A DNA stretch of 64,000 nt from Ascaris suum (taxonomy: Eukaryota > Nematoda > Chromadorea > Rhabditida > Ascarididae), in contig CM024170.1 in the NCBI GenBank assembly GCA_013433145.1, forward strand, positions 13,925,866 through 13,989,865, in the 5' to 3' direction. The notes below the pieces were generated by a model. That model was not told where the DNA came from. It did no database searches and was given only the letters and a program-made list of their open reading frames with translations. The position numbers were made by a program, and so were the translations under genes. This document shows, one piece after another, positions 41,801-53,722 of this stretch; position 1 is the stretch's first letter, and the number at the start of each line of letters is the position of its first letter.

Positions 41801-44800
41801 CCTACCATATGGAAGTTTGACATCGAATGCAGCGACTTCGAGATTATTTTTATCCTAAATGACAAAAACTGGATCGATGCCAGGTAAGCCAATGGGTTTT
41901 ATATTATCAAAGCAATTGCTTGACAACGAAAACGTTCTGGCGAACTTGATGAGGTGCCTCATAATAATTCATGGTTTGTGGGACAGGATTGCGGTCGAAT
42001 GATACTACTACAAAAGGAGGGGAAAAGTTAAATGAAAAAGAAAATGAGGGAAGAGTGGAAATTTCAGGAAATTTGTTTATCTGTTTACTACATTTCCTGT
42101 CCCAAGCGCGAAAACATGCAAAAATGTGTGAGCATGAGCAGCAAGAACGAGCAAGACGTTCACAAAGCTTCAGTTTAGGAGAATAGACATTTAATACATA
42201 AGAGCAGCAACTGTGTGCAAATTGAACCGACTCAGCTGCAGCATAAGAGCTGAAGGAGTAGCTGCATTAACGATATCGGCGGGATGCAGATTCCAGACCC
42301 GCACAGTGACGAGAAACTGGAATCTGTGTGGAACATTGTTTTTAATGCAGTATCCTTTGGCTAGGTGGTGAGTTTGAGTGGCGAACTGCAATTCTGATGT
42401 TGCAGGCTTCAAATTTGAACCAAAAACTTTGTAGCTGATGGTTTTCATTGTTGAAGAGATGATCACTCGTTCATTACTTCGTCGAATTCATTGCAGCATC
42501 AGAAGGCAAGACCACAGGTAACTTGCACAGGTAGCGAAGACTTCCCAGAAATCATTGCCAACTGAAGAACTGCCGCTATTTGATGTCTTTTAAAATGTAG
42601 AGGCGTTTCTGCTGGGCGCGCGATTAGATCAGTGATAGGTCAATTAAATTTGCCTTTCCATTTACTGTGCTCGTAAAGGCAGTATTATGAAAGCGTTACG
42701 GCTTGACGCTGAGGTGGCTTTTTATAGGGCAGATGGCAAAATTGGTAATGAGATTGCGCGAAAAGAATTTTCCTTTTTGGACAATATCGCAATGTTAATA
42801 GCATTGCGTTTTTTCTGCTGGAATGTCGTTTGTTTTCCATTTATGCAACATGTCCCATAAGTCAACGCATGCAATTTGTTACAAGCGGATAACGATTCCA
42901 TTAATATTCCACCGTATGATTTGCAGAGGTGACGGATCGCAAAACGTGTGACCGTAATAGCCGCTCATATAATAAATTATCCATCCCATTTGAATGCCTT
43001 GTTTTGGTTTCGTACGAGCGTTGTTTTTTCCATATTGGCCAACACCTATTTCCCATATGTTGAATGAACGCATGAAAACAGTCTGCTCCAACTGTCGTGG
43101 TATGAACATTTGTTATTATGTGAGTTTCCAGTTGTCATCCCGTGATTGGGGGTTGTGCAAATATGCGCATTGGGACAACAGTTGTAGGTTATAGCTAAAG
43201 TATTGTTGCTTTGGTGATTGGTGGTGGATGGCGTCATAACGTCGAAACATTTCGCTAAAACTGTTCGCATCAAATTCTTCTGACAAGCTCTCCTTGTTTC
43301 AGTAGTCCAAGCGAGAACCTTCTTGCATCGGTTGTTGGCAGCAATATGTCCGCGACATTTGACATCGCCAACGATCACTTTTGCAAACAAAAATCGCACG
43401 TCTACGCCAGTATAGAAGCACACAATTCCTTAGCTGCAAAGTTTCGACTTCCTGATAAAAGTACTATGTCGCCAGCACTTCAGTCACTCCATAAGGACGC
43501 ATACTTCGCTGGCTATGCACCTTATGTAGATCTTCCGGCGAATGCTGAGCTGCCATCCGTAAGTGCCTTCAAATTATTTGATACGGCAATTGAAATCCTT
43601 TTCAGAAGTCACTCATGGTTTGTCACGTGTTTAGAGCCACATCCGGTTTTTCTCCTGCAGTGCTTCCATGTTTAGCAAGGAATCTTCACTATTTCCTGAT
43701 GCTAAAAGAAAGTGTTCTATGTGGACAGAAGTGAAATATGCATCGCTGTAAGAAATGTTGTGGGAAGATCATGCACACTGAACATTTGTTTGCACTTTTT
43801 CATTATAAAAGGTCTTGCACACTCTCACGCATTCATATCACCTATGGCACCGTAAACTCGTTGTTTTTGCAAAGGTAGGCGAATGTTATCGGTGACGTGC
43901 ATTGCTCTCATGTCTAGTTGAACAAGAAGGTTGCATGCATGTTGTTAGACAAAAGAAGCAAAGCTGTTTCCGCAGGTCGATGCAGCAGCCTGGAAAGAAC
44001 GGGACCAAAATAACTTGGCTATTGTTATCCTCAAATGGAGGCCGCTTGAAGTTCCAGAGTCAGTTTTTAGGCATTGACAGCGCAAGTCTTTTACTTTCTC
44101 TTCATGTGAAAATTCATTGCATGTTCCCCTACAGACAGCACTTTACATGGCACTAAACACGTCGCTGCGCAAAAGCACATTGAAATCCATGAAACTCTCC
44201 GATCTTCCGGTAGTCCTGTACCGCTAGAAAATCCACAGGAGTTGGCTTTTTGAAGTTCGGATGCTAGCTGATATGATGATGGGTGAGATGAACCGTGAAA
44301 AAACCGCGAAACTTCCGAGCGTTGTAAATAGAATGCTCGAAAATCGTTGCCGAGTAAAATTGTGTTATATCATAAATCCACCAAACAGTTCGTCATGTTC
44401 CAGGTGAAATTTCCGAATTCCGTTCTGGAGTTTTCTTGCTTATCCAACCACGTTTATGGCCATTTTATAAAACTAGGAGGGATAAGAACTCTGAGTGCTT
44501 GCCTCGCTCCCAACAAACTTCTGGCAATTTCATCTTTCAAAAGTGGAAGCTGCTTTGGATTTCTTTGCCCTCTTTGTGCGTATTTTTAGCGAAATTGGAG
44601 AAGTGATACGTGTCTTCATTTATCTGCAGAGATAATTCTGATCTGGTAGCCGTCAACCGAAGATCATTAATCTAAGACCAAGGTCAGATGAGTGTTGATG
44701 ATTTGTGACAGTTTGTGGATGATTCAGTGGACGTTAAAATTAATGAGACAATAAAGGGGTAAGAATTGCATACTTTAAAATGTGCAGAATTCGTCACTAC

Positions 44801-47800
44801 GCACGTGCACATGCACATCTGGGAAAGCTTGGGGATAATTGTTACTCCGTTTTGACTTCGTTCTAAGATATGCTAGGGAATTTGTAACTTTCCTTGCTTG
44901 TTAGTCTGTCTGCGCTATTTCAGGTTGTTTCTTAAAAAATAAGTTTTATCAAAAAAAGACGAAGTATGCGATCTATTCATGTTCTCAGTAGTGAAAGCGA
45001 TGAGTCTGTGCATGAATGCGAAAAAAACTGCTTATGAAAACAGAGCGATAATGTCAGTGGCATGATCCCCAGCGAGTTGTCGCCATAAACCGAACAAGAT
45101 GCTGTTCTCTACCTCCGTCTAATATTTTATGCTTATGATCAAAATAGTTGCGAATCAGTGTATTATTACGATTGGCGGAAGTTGAAACCGGAATTCGCAG
45201 GCGTGCAAGCAAGGAGGACAGGTGCACTTCAGCTTCCGGCTTAGTGCAAAGCTACTTTTTCAGTTATAGCGATGCGTGGAGTGCTAAAGCGCTAGTCTGT
45301 AGATGTTACAGCATTATGCTGCATAGAGGTAAGCACGGTGTGAAGTATAATTAATATTGCTTCTTTTTTTCGTACAGCAGTGTAAGCTTCGCTAATCTAT
45401 CCATTTTTTCTTCCATTTGAGCGCTGTTGACTCGTTCTGTTCGTTCGCATCACTTGTTTGAAATGCTTTGCAGGGATGGATAGATTTTTGGCGAACTGAA
45501 CGTGTTACGGTGATCATCGACTTTATGTATCACCCTTTCTATCAAATTCAGCAGTCGGACTTGCCCGAGCGTGCAATACCACCTCAGTTCACCGCCAAAC
45601 CTTCGCATCCTTTCAAGTTAGAAGAGGACACCCTCGATATAACGGTAAATTTTGTTCTGGCATATCGAAAGCCGTTCTTTCCTTTATTGTTTGTAATCCA
45701 TGTGCGCTTTTTTATTAAAGTGCACACATTTTGCGTATCGAGGTGCTTACGCAGCATAGAATGGTGATGATAAATAGTTGTTTGCGCAAAGGATGATTTT
45801 TATATATAGGATGTGGAAAAGGCAAGAAAATCGTATGGAAGAAGCGGTTTTGACATTGCGTTATTGTTGTATCCGGTCGCCAACTGTTGTGACTCCGGCA
45901 GTGCGACGTTGAAGAGGGAAGCCGAAGGTACGAGAAGGCGCACGGAGATAGTAGAAATGGTTTATCGGGGAGCACCACAGCTCCCATGGCGAGTAGAACA
46001 GTGAGAGGTGAAGGGTGACGAAGGAAGGATGCCGGTAGGGGAACTGTCGAGTGAAGAAGGCAAATGGAGAAGACGAATGAAAAAGGCTCAATCTGACAGG
46101 CTGAAGTCCGACTTATATAGGCCACAGCTATCGCCTGGGGCAGCACAAGAACATATAAGTCGATCATGGCGTAATATGATGAACAGTGAATGAGAATCAA
46201 TTATAAGTGATAGATCACAAGTGGATATCTTTGGTTGGTTCTTCAGCACCATATCCTCAGTTGTATTTGTAAGTATGTAGTAATGAACAGTGTTCAAATA
46301 CGGAATTCGAGTAAATGAAGGCACTTTGTTTGTGCTGGGGAATTGAGAAGTGGATGTAGTGCGTATTGATCAGCTATAGTTGACCCAGTATGTTTTCCTA
46401 GAAGTTGAAGGACTTATCAGCTCTTACATTTCAAACTCATTTATTTATTTCAAAATCTCGAAATGGGAAAACATACGAAAATATGAACGACAAAGAGCAT
46501 TTTTCGTCCAAATCCAATATGGACATTTAATATACAAGAGCAGCATATTGTGTAGGTCGGAACAATTCAGCCGCAGCTTGAAAGCTGAAGGAGTGGGCGC
46601 ATTAACGATTTCGGCGAGAAGCAGATTTCAGACTCCCACAATGTGAAACTGACTATGTAGAATGCTGTTTGGACTGCAACATCTTTTGACGAGCTGAAAC
46701 CGATGCGCATGTTGTCTACGAAGGAAGGGTAAACTACAGTATTTCTGACATTGTAATGTTGGAAAAGCCAAATATAATTTTATAACAAAGAATCAAGTCA
46801 AGCTTGAGTCTGCGGTACACCAGTGATTCTAGGGTAAAAATTTCTAGCCTGGTAATATAATTGACTGCTATGGGCCACCATAGGTTTTGCGATAAGCAAT
46901 ACGACTGAAGCGTTTCTGAACATTTTCTAGTAACCTAATACCACAAATCAGATAAGGGGACCATGTGGGAGTGCAGTATTCCAAAACGGATTGGCAGTGT
47001 GCATCTGTACAGCAAGGTGCGGAGAATACAGTTTGCGGTTTTCGAGGACTTGCAAGCTCCAGTGAAATTAAGAGTCGATTATAATATCATGGTCGCTAGC
47101 GCCATCAGCAATAGAAAGAAGTATCAGCCCCTAGCCTGAGAAAACATTCATTCCGAAGGTTAATAATAAACCACCTAAACTTTACATGGGAAACATTTAA
47201 CTGCCAAAGTTCCGACCACTTGGCGAGTGCATCCAGCTCCCTTTGCAGAATATGGAGGTCACAGGCAGGATCATCATCGTCAGCTACTATCAGAACTGAC
47301 GTCAGTTCTTCCAACTCTTTTGAAACGTGCAGGCAAATCTACTAGAAGTTCCATCAAAATATTCTTTTTTGACAAAAATATGTATGATAAGGCTTTTTGC
47401 AGTCACAAAATTATCCAAATACCATCAATGCGTAGTTTCTGTGTTGGACGTGTCTGTTCCGAAAATGCTTGAAAAGGTTGCAGCGGTGATGCGTCTCACT
47501 AGTTTCAATGTTTTTAAACCGGCAATTTCAATGCTAAAAATTTTGTCAAAAGAAGCACTCGTAGAAACAGATCAGAGGAGCCGCGCGATATGTGCCTTCG
47601 TGTATTACCCATTTGACCGAGCTGGCGACGTAGATTCCTAAGAAGTACTTTTGAGAATATTGTTCGTAAGTTCCATGTCTGTGCATATTTTGATTGTCTT
47701 GACTATATGTATAGATTCTTTGGCAGTGGACAGCTTTTGCGCGACTTTTATGCCTGTCGCAATTTTTTCGCATTTTTAAACGTATGTTGCTTCTTTCAAA

Positions 47801-50800
47801 ATTGGCGGATCAATGAAAAGTATAACACAACTGACCACTGTTTGGTATTTGCGGCACACATAGATCTGATTCCTGAGCTGGAACTATCAGGTGGACAGAT
47901 CCACATATTCATATGCGCGCACACATATGACACTGCAGATGGAAGTTTGTAAAGGTGCAGAATATCTATTTGCTCAGTCAAATTTTCGTTTATGGAACGA
48001 ACGCATCATCAGTTTATTCCCAATGCATCGTTGATTCGCAGCGAATGGGACAGCTGCAGTTGTTTAAGACATTTAGAATGACGAATGGTAGCTACAACCA
48101 CGAGCACTGACATGGGCGAGAACAGTGGTGAAGCATTTCATCGTTTTGAGTTCGTGAATCTGGGCTTAATGAATCCCTTCCCCTGCCATTCCCAAGGTTG
48201 CTGTGCTCACAGGTGGAGAAACGTCGGAACCCAAAAATAATGCGCCACACTATGTAATTGTGCGCACCACGTGATACAAGCTTCACATGAGGTGCATTTG
48301 CAAATGGTGCAGTTTCTGACTCGAGGCTTCCTAAAGCTTCTTTAAGGGTATTTTAGCACCGAATCCCCTGATCTTTCAACTCGGCCGTTGCTTCTAGTCC
48401 CCTCTACTCCATCTTTGAGACCTCAATAACTGTCTTGAGCATCATGCTATAAAAAGAGCCTGCGAGCTTAGCTAAATAAAGCGGCATATGTGTGTAGAAA
48501 AACTAGAAGCGTGACCTCGACGACTGTGTAGAAATGAGAGCGCGACGGCTTTATAGAAGCGAGAGCATGACGGCTTCAGAGCCGTCGGTTAAACCCACTT
48601 TCAGCTCCGAAGAGAGAGCGTTGATTCATGGGAGAGCTGTAATACGTCTCTCCAAGTAAACGTTGGAAGACAAGAGAGGTGAAGCATGTTCCCATCTCCG
48701 CATCAGGTTCTCATGCGCCAATTGGCATGCTTCTCTTTGGAGAGACAAAACAAAGCGGTCATCCGTTCCGCCAGCTTCTTTGCTTTTATCGTGAACATAA
48801 AATACGTTTACTGTGCTCTTTTAACTTCGTTAATTCGGAGTGCTTTAGGTCACTTCGACGATGTGAAAGTGTGCGTGAACTTTCAGGGGATGTTAACTCC
48901 GGCCCTTCTAAAGCTAGCGCTCCTTTTCTTACGCTTATTAGCAAAATACGTGACAGTATATTTTCTGCATGAAATAATTCTTTAAGGTATCGATTGGTGG
49001 ATCGGAAATATTTGTTTCTGGCTATGGGCTTTGGTTCGCCAAGAATTTCGCTGACAATTATTTTGGGATGTATAATAAGGTATACGCTTTCGCATAGTAA
49101 CGCATTTCTAAGAAATGCCACGAATGTGCATTTGAAAAAGAAAGCTCAAAATTATGCGCTCGTGCCCTTGGGAAGGTTCAGTATGCTTTTTTGAAATCAT
49201 TATACAAATTGTTTGGCTCATAGGCTTCCACAGTTTTGCGCTTCGAGATTATAGCGTCACGCCGTTGTGAACTGACGCCACGAACTCAAATCAACCAACA
49301 ACATTTCACTATCCGGCATTATAGTCCGCAAAGTTTTTGAATTCTGAAGGGCAGTGTGACCATTAATATAAAAGGGGAAAATTTTCAAGATGCTACAGCG
49401 GATCATCGCTTTCTTATAGCACTTTATTGTCATAGGACCTTGCACATGCACAGCCGATGTGGTATTCAAATGAGTGCTATCCTGAAACTGCTTTCTGGGA
49501 TTTCGGTACCCTGCTGTCACAGATCATCTCGAATAAAGGCTTCCTCATCTGTTTTGTTCCGCAACCCATCAATTCCCAGTAAAGAAAGGGAGGCACGAGA
49601 CATAACTTATGCCTGTCAATTGTGGACGTGCTAATGCAGGAGTATACCATCCGCATGAGCTTGAGAAATAAAGGGAGAACGCGTGTTGTTGCTTGGCTAT
49701 TATGCATTACCCACGGTTGTACGTAGCAAACAGCCGTGAAGCTTACAGCCTCCAAGCTAACTGACTCATGCTTTCATCGATCTGACCAAGCATCATTTAT
49801 CCATTACCGATTGTTCATTGAACGTTGTCCCTCTATTGTCCGTAAGCCATTATCGGATGATTACGTCAACAACTGTTTCCTCTTAAGTGCTTTTTTAAGG
49901 TGTCTGATATCGATTCGTACAAAGCCCATACACGTCTTTCGCGACGAATGTTTGGCGATGTGCGGGAACCCATCGAATTGTATCGACCACTTCGGCTGAA
50001 AATGTGCATTCGTGTGCAGAACGTTCGTGCCCACTGTTTAATCCACAGTGTTCAAACAGATGGCCCGGTACCAGGTAACCATCGGTCACTGAATTTGTAT
50101 TTTGTTTATTGCATCCGTACGTCAAGGATATCACGCATAGTAGTCTAGCAGTGTGACATTAGAGGACATGCTGAAGTTACGCTTTGATTAACGCCTTTCG
50201 AAAAATTCGTTCGTTGAAAGAATCGAAGACAAACACCTTTTGTATTAATTCGAGGTTCTGAAGATTCGGAGAGCTTTTGGAACTGTAATCATAATTGCTT
50301 GTTGTTTAGTTATAGATATGACATAAACTAAGCAAACGACCACCATTATCTTTATACATGTGCATATCCTGCAGTCTGCACTTTTCTGAGTCCCCACCGC
50401 CTCCTGTAGCATCACGTAGAGGCGGTGGGAAGGAATGGAGGAAGTGGGGAATGAATCTTTTCCATGGTCGAAACTTGTGGTCGAATGGCAATATAGGAAA
50501 ATAAACTGTTTAGAAATCCACAGAAATAAAACCAGTGAGTGGCAGTTGCGTAAGAGCTAGGAAGGTACTGCGCCGTCTTAGCACTAACACTTACTTTAGT
50601 CTTTATATTTGTGGTGCTGTTCGCTGTATCAATGAGCAAGTCATATGTTTTAATTGATCGCTTCTGTTACATATTCTTGCAGACTACTGCCCTGTTATCT
50701 ATGTGGAACAATTCGTCCTTGAAGTTGTACGGAACTTGCGTGAGATGAAAATACAGGTAATTTTCCATCGAATATCCTTTTATGTTCATTTTTCGTCGCC

Positions 50801-53637
50801 GAGTTACGTCGCCAATATTTCGTCGCTTAAGTGGATACATGTTTTGAAAGGAAGTAAAATCACAGGCATGATGGAGAGAAATAAACGGTAATGGTTGTTT
50901 TGTAGAAGGAGCTTCGGTTACTGTTAATAGTTCAAATGTGTGGTTTCAGTCCCCGAATCTATTTCGGGTGATGATCATAGACTCTTATACTGAGAGCTGA
51001 ATATAATGCCAACCTACTTGTCGCATTTGTAGCATCCAGCTACCATCCTCCGTGGAAAAACCTTGTAGCGAAATTGAATTAATATCGTCCCAACTTTTAC
51101 AAATACCTTTCAAATGACCGCTCATCTGGATGATCGGCGAACCATCGAATTTACATTTCGTTACAAGTTTCGAGTGCTTGTTAAGGCAAATAATTGCGTT
51201 TTGTGCTTATACAATACAGTGCTCGGATTCCTTCCGGAACTCTGGATCGTAGATAGTTCAAATCGTATTAGTCGATCGCCCTGTTCACGAAGCGTTGAGA
51301 TGCTACTCACGACCACGAGAACTCAAGTTAACTAGGTAAATGAGGATTATAGGCAGGTTTTGCTGCGACGTCGCGTATCATTGCTGTGGATTCCACGCAG
51401 TGAAGGCCAGCTTTTGGAATGATCTATTTGTGCATCTGATCTTAACTGGTCCCGCTGATTGTTCAGTTGCTTGCAGAATCCGTTACCATAAAAAGTCGGT
51501 CTTAGCATTCCACTTAAACCGGTTTGCTAACACCAGTTTTCTTTGAGTGCTCAATTAATGGGATGTCAGAAATGCACAACATCTTCAAATGTCAGTATAG
51601 TCTTGCGCTGTCATTATTTGGATCGCAATTAGTTCACCAGTCGATGAGAAAGACGATACATATGAAACGAAATTACTTCGTAACTTCATGTTTTCAAGGA
51701 CAGTAGGCTTGCGCACTATCGAAGGGATGCGTTAGCCTTTTCCCGATGTTATAAGAGTGTTGTATAAGGCCAAAGGTTTGCAACCTCGTCATACGCTATC
51801 GCAGTCACCATTAAACGAAATTTGTTCAATAGTTTGTCCCGGAAGTACTTTTGTACTTTTATTAATTTTTGAGCCGAAACAATTTTGCTTTCCGTTTCGA
51901 CGCTTGCCATTGGGATTTGAATGGATAAAACAGTGCTTAAGTTTGAAGGTTGATTCTTCCAATCTAATGAAATTTGTTTTGTCTGGGGCCAGTGGAAGCA
52001 CTCATCCGCGTACGTGGTGGTGTGGATCGGAATTTTAAGTATGCACCATCATTGAATGATGTACATACTCAAAATTTGAGGGGACCTGAATGTCGATAAT
52101 TATGGCGGAAGTGGTAACTCACATCCTGCAGAAGATGAAACACTTTTAAAATATGCTGCAGCTGTCATATTCAAGTTCATTGCGGTAATTACTGAAGTCG
52201 TATAGGCGAATACGGCAGCACTCAAAATCAACGTTTTTGTTCTTCCCGATGATATGAATTATTTGAAACGTGGCTTGGTCCGGAAACATCGGGTCATTTT
52301 CTGTTGACGACTGCTGCAAAACCTTCCGAGCATGATGATGTGACAAACTTGATCGAAAACGTGTAATGTGTGCAACAGTTGGGCAGTGGTCCTTTGATTT
52401 TGTCGCGTAATAATTTGCTCTTGCTCTTGGTCGCGTAATAAGAACAAATGCAAACGATCGGAGTTGCATTGGATTGCCGATAAGTAATAATAAATCGCTA
52501 TAGGTATGCACATTTGGTGGAGCGATGTTTTTCGAGAGGTCACGATCATTTCCGAGCGCAACAGAGGGTTTCCTAACAGCCGATAGTCTTTCATTCAGAG
52601 GTCATGCTCTTCTATCAGAAGATGGAATAAGCTGGGACGCAGGATCCATAGAATATGCTTGGATCGTCGAAGTAATAATCGGGAACATAGTGGGCAAACT
52701 GCATCCAACACAGGTATGTCTGCCTCGGCTATTGTTACCTATAAACTGTTTCAAAATCCTGACATTCACTCACCCAGCCCCCTTCCTCACTGTGGCAACC
52801 AGCAGCCGTATAGACTTGGGTTGTTCTACAGCGAGCGACCCACTGCAGTATCCAAAAGCATCGCGGCAAGCAGCTTATACCGAGCACTACACAAAGTATC
52901 AGTGAAAAGTGGTTTAATTCCTAGCTGCTCATTTGAAATGTGTCCACAATTTTATATATTTTTCTGTACAACCCTTCTCCTTACTGTCGCATACGAATGT
53001 TCTTCTTGTATAATATCGCACTAATCGAGTTGAAGATTTAACAAGCAGTTGAAGATTATTGGCTGGATTTAGGTTGTGATGTTATTTCAATTTTTGGAAA
53101 CAGTTCATGTCATGACGAACGCAACCGACGAAGAGCTGCTTGTTTCCGAAAGGTCACTTCTTTATTCGATCTGAGTCCTTTGAACAAGCACATTCGATAT
53201 TGGTGCAAAAATGTAGATTTCATTTCATTTTATTTTAGCATCCTGGAGTGGGAAGAAATACAAAAATATGTGAGCATGAAGAGCAAAGAAGGAGCAAAAC
53301 ATTCACAAAGTTACAACTTAGGCGAAAAGATATGTAATACATAAGAGCAGCAATATTGTGTAGACCGAAATGACTCAGCCGCAGTTTAGGGGTCGAAGGA
53401 GCAGAGGAGCTGAACACAATTTTGTAATAAATGTTCAATTCAAAATTAAGCCTGGAATATTCCGACGGTTGCAGTTTAAACATTTTGGCCTGGTAGTGTA
53501 TATAAGCCGATATGGACCACTGTAATTTTATGAAAAGCAATGCGATTGAAGTGGGTGATGTTTTCTAACAACTTGGTATCAGAAGCCGTACAAAGATATT
53601 GCAGAGGGGCACAGTTCCAAAACAGGCCAGCAATAGG

Positions 53638-53722
<85 letters not shown>

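Larger units (their letters stand above)
45645..48986. other. lpd-3: lpd-3 intron 13
   Basis: 3.3 kb, expanded by LINE copy B (46435-47330) and the tandem repeat at 48500-48592. A tempting exon-like peptide at 47878 was rejected. Confidence 0.75.

Noticed and set aside
45805..46004. Open frame after TATATATAG (DVEKARKSYGRS) as an exon following exon 13.
   Set aside because: It does not match the family block that must follow, and it breaks the exon 13-14 join.
47800..47955. Peptide PELELSGGQIHIFICAH looked like the missing VEMELSPDSQITLYG strand of BLTP1.
   Set aside because: It does not continue into the KENYFG part and has no donor in the right phase. Exon 14 at 48987 carries the whole block with correct phase at both ends.
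50951..51010. SPNLFRVMIIDSYTES after a good acceptor, a possible exon between 16 and 17.
   Set aside because: A stop follows with no in-phase donor before it, and exons 16 and 17 already join in phase with suitable length.
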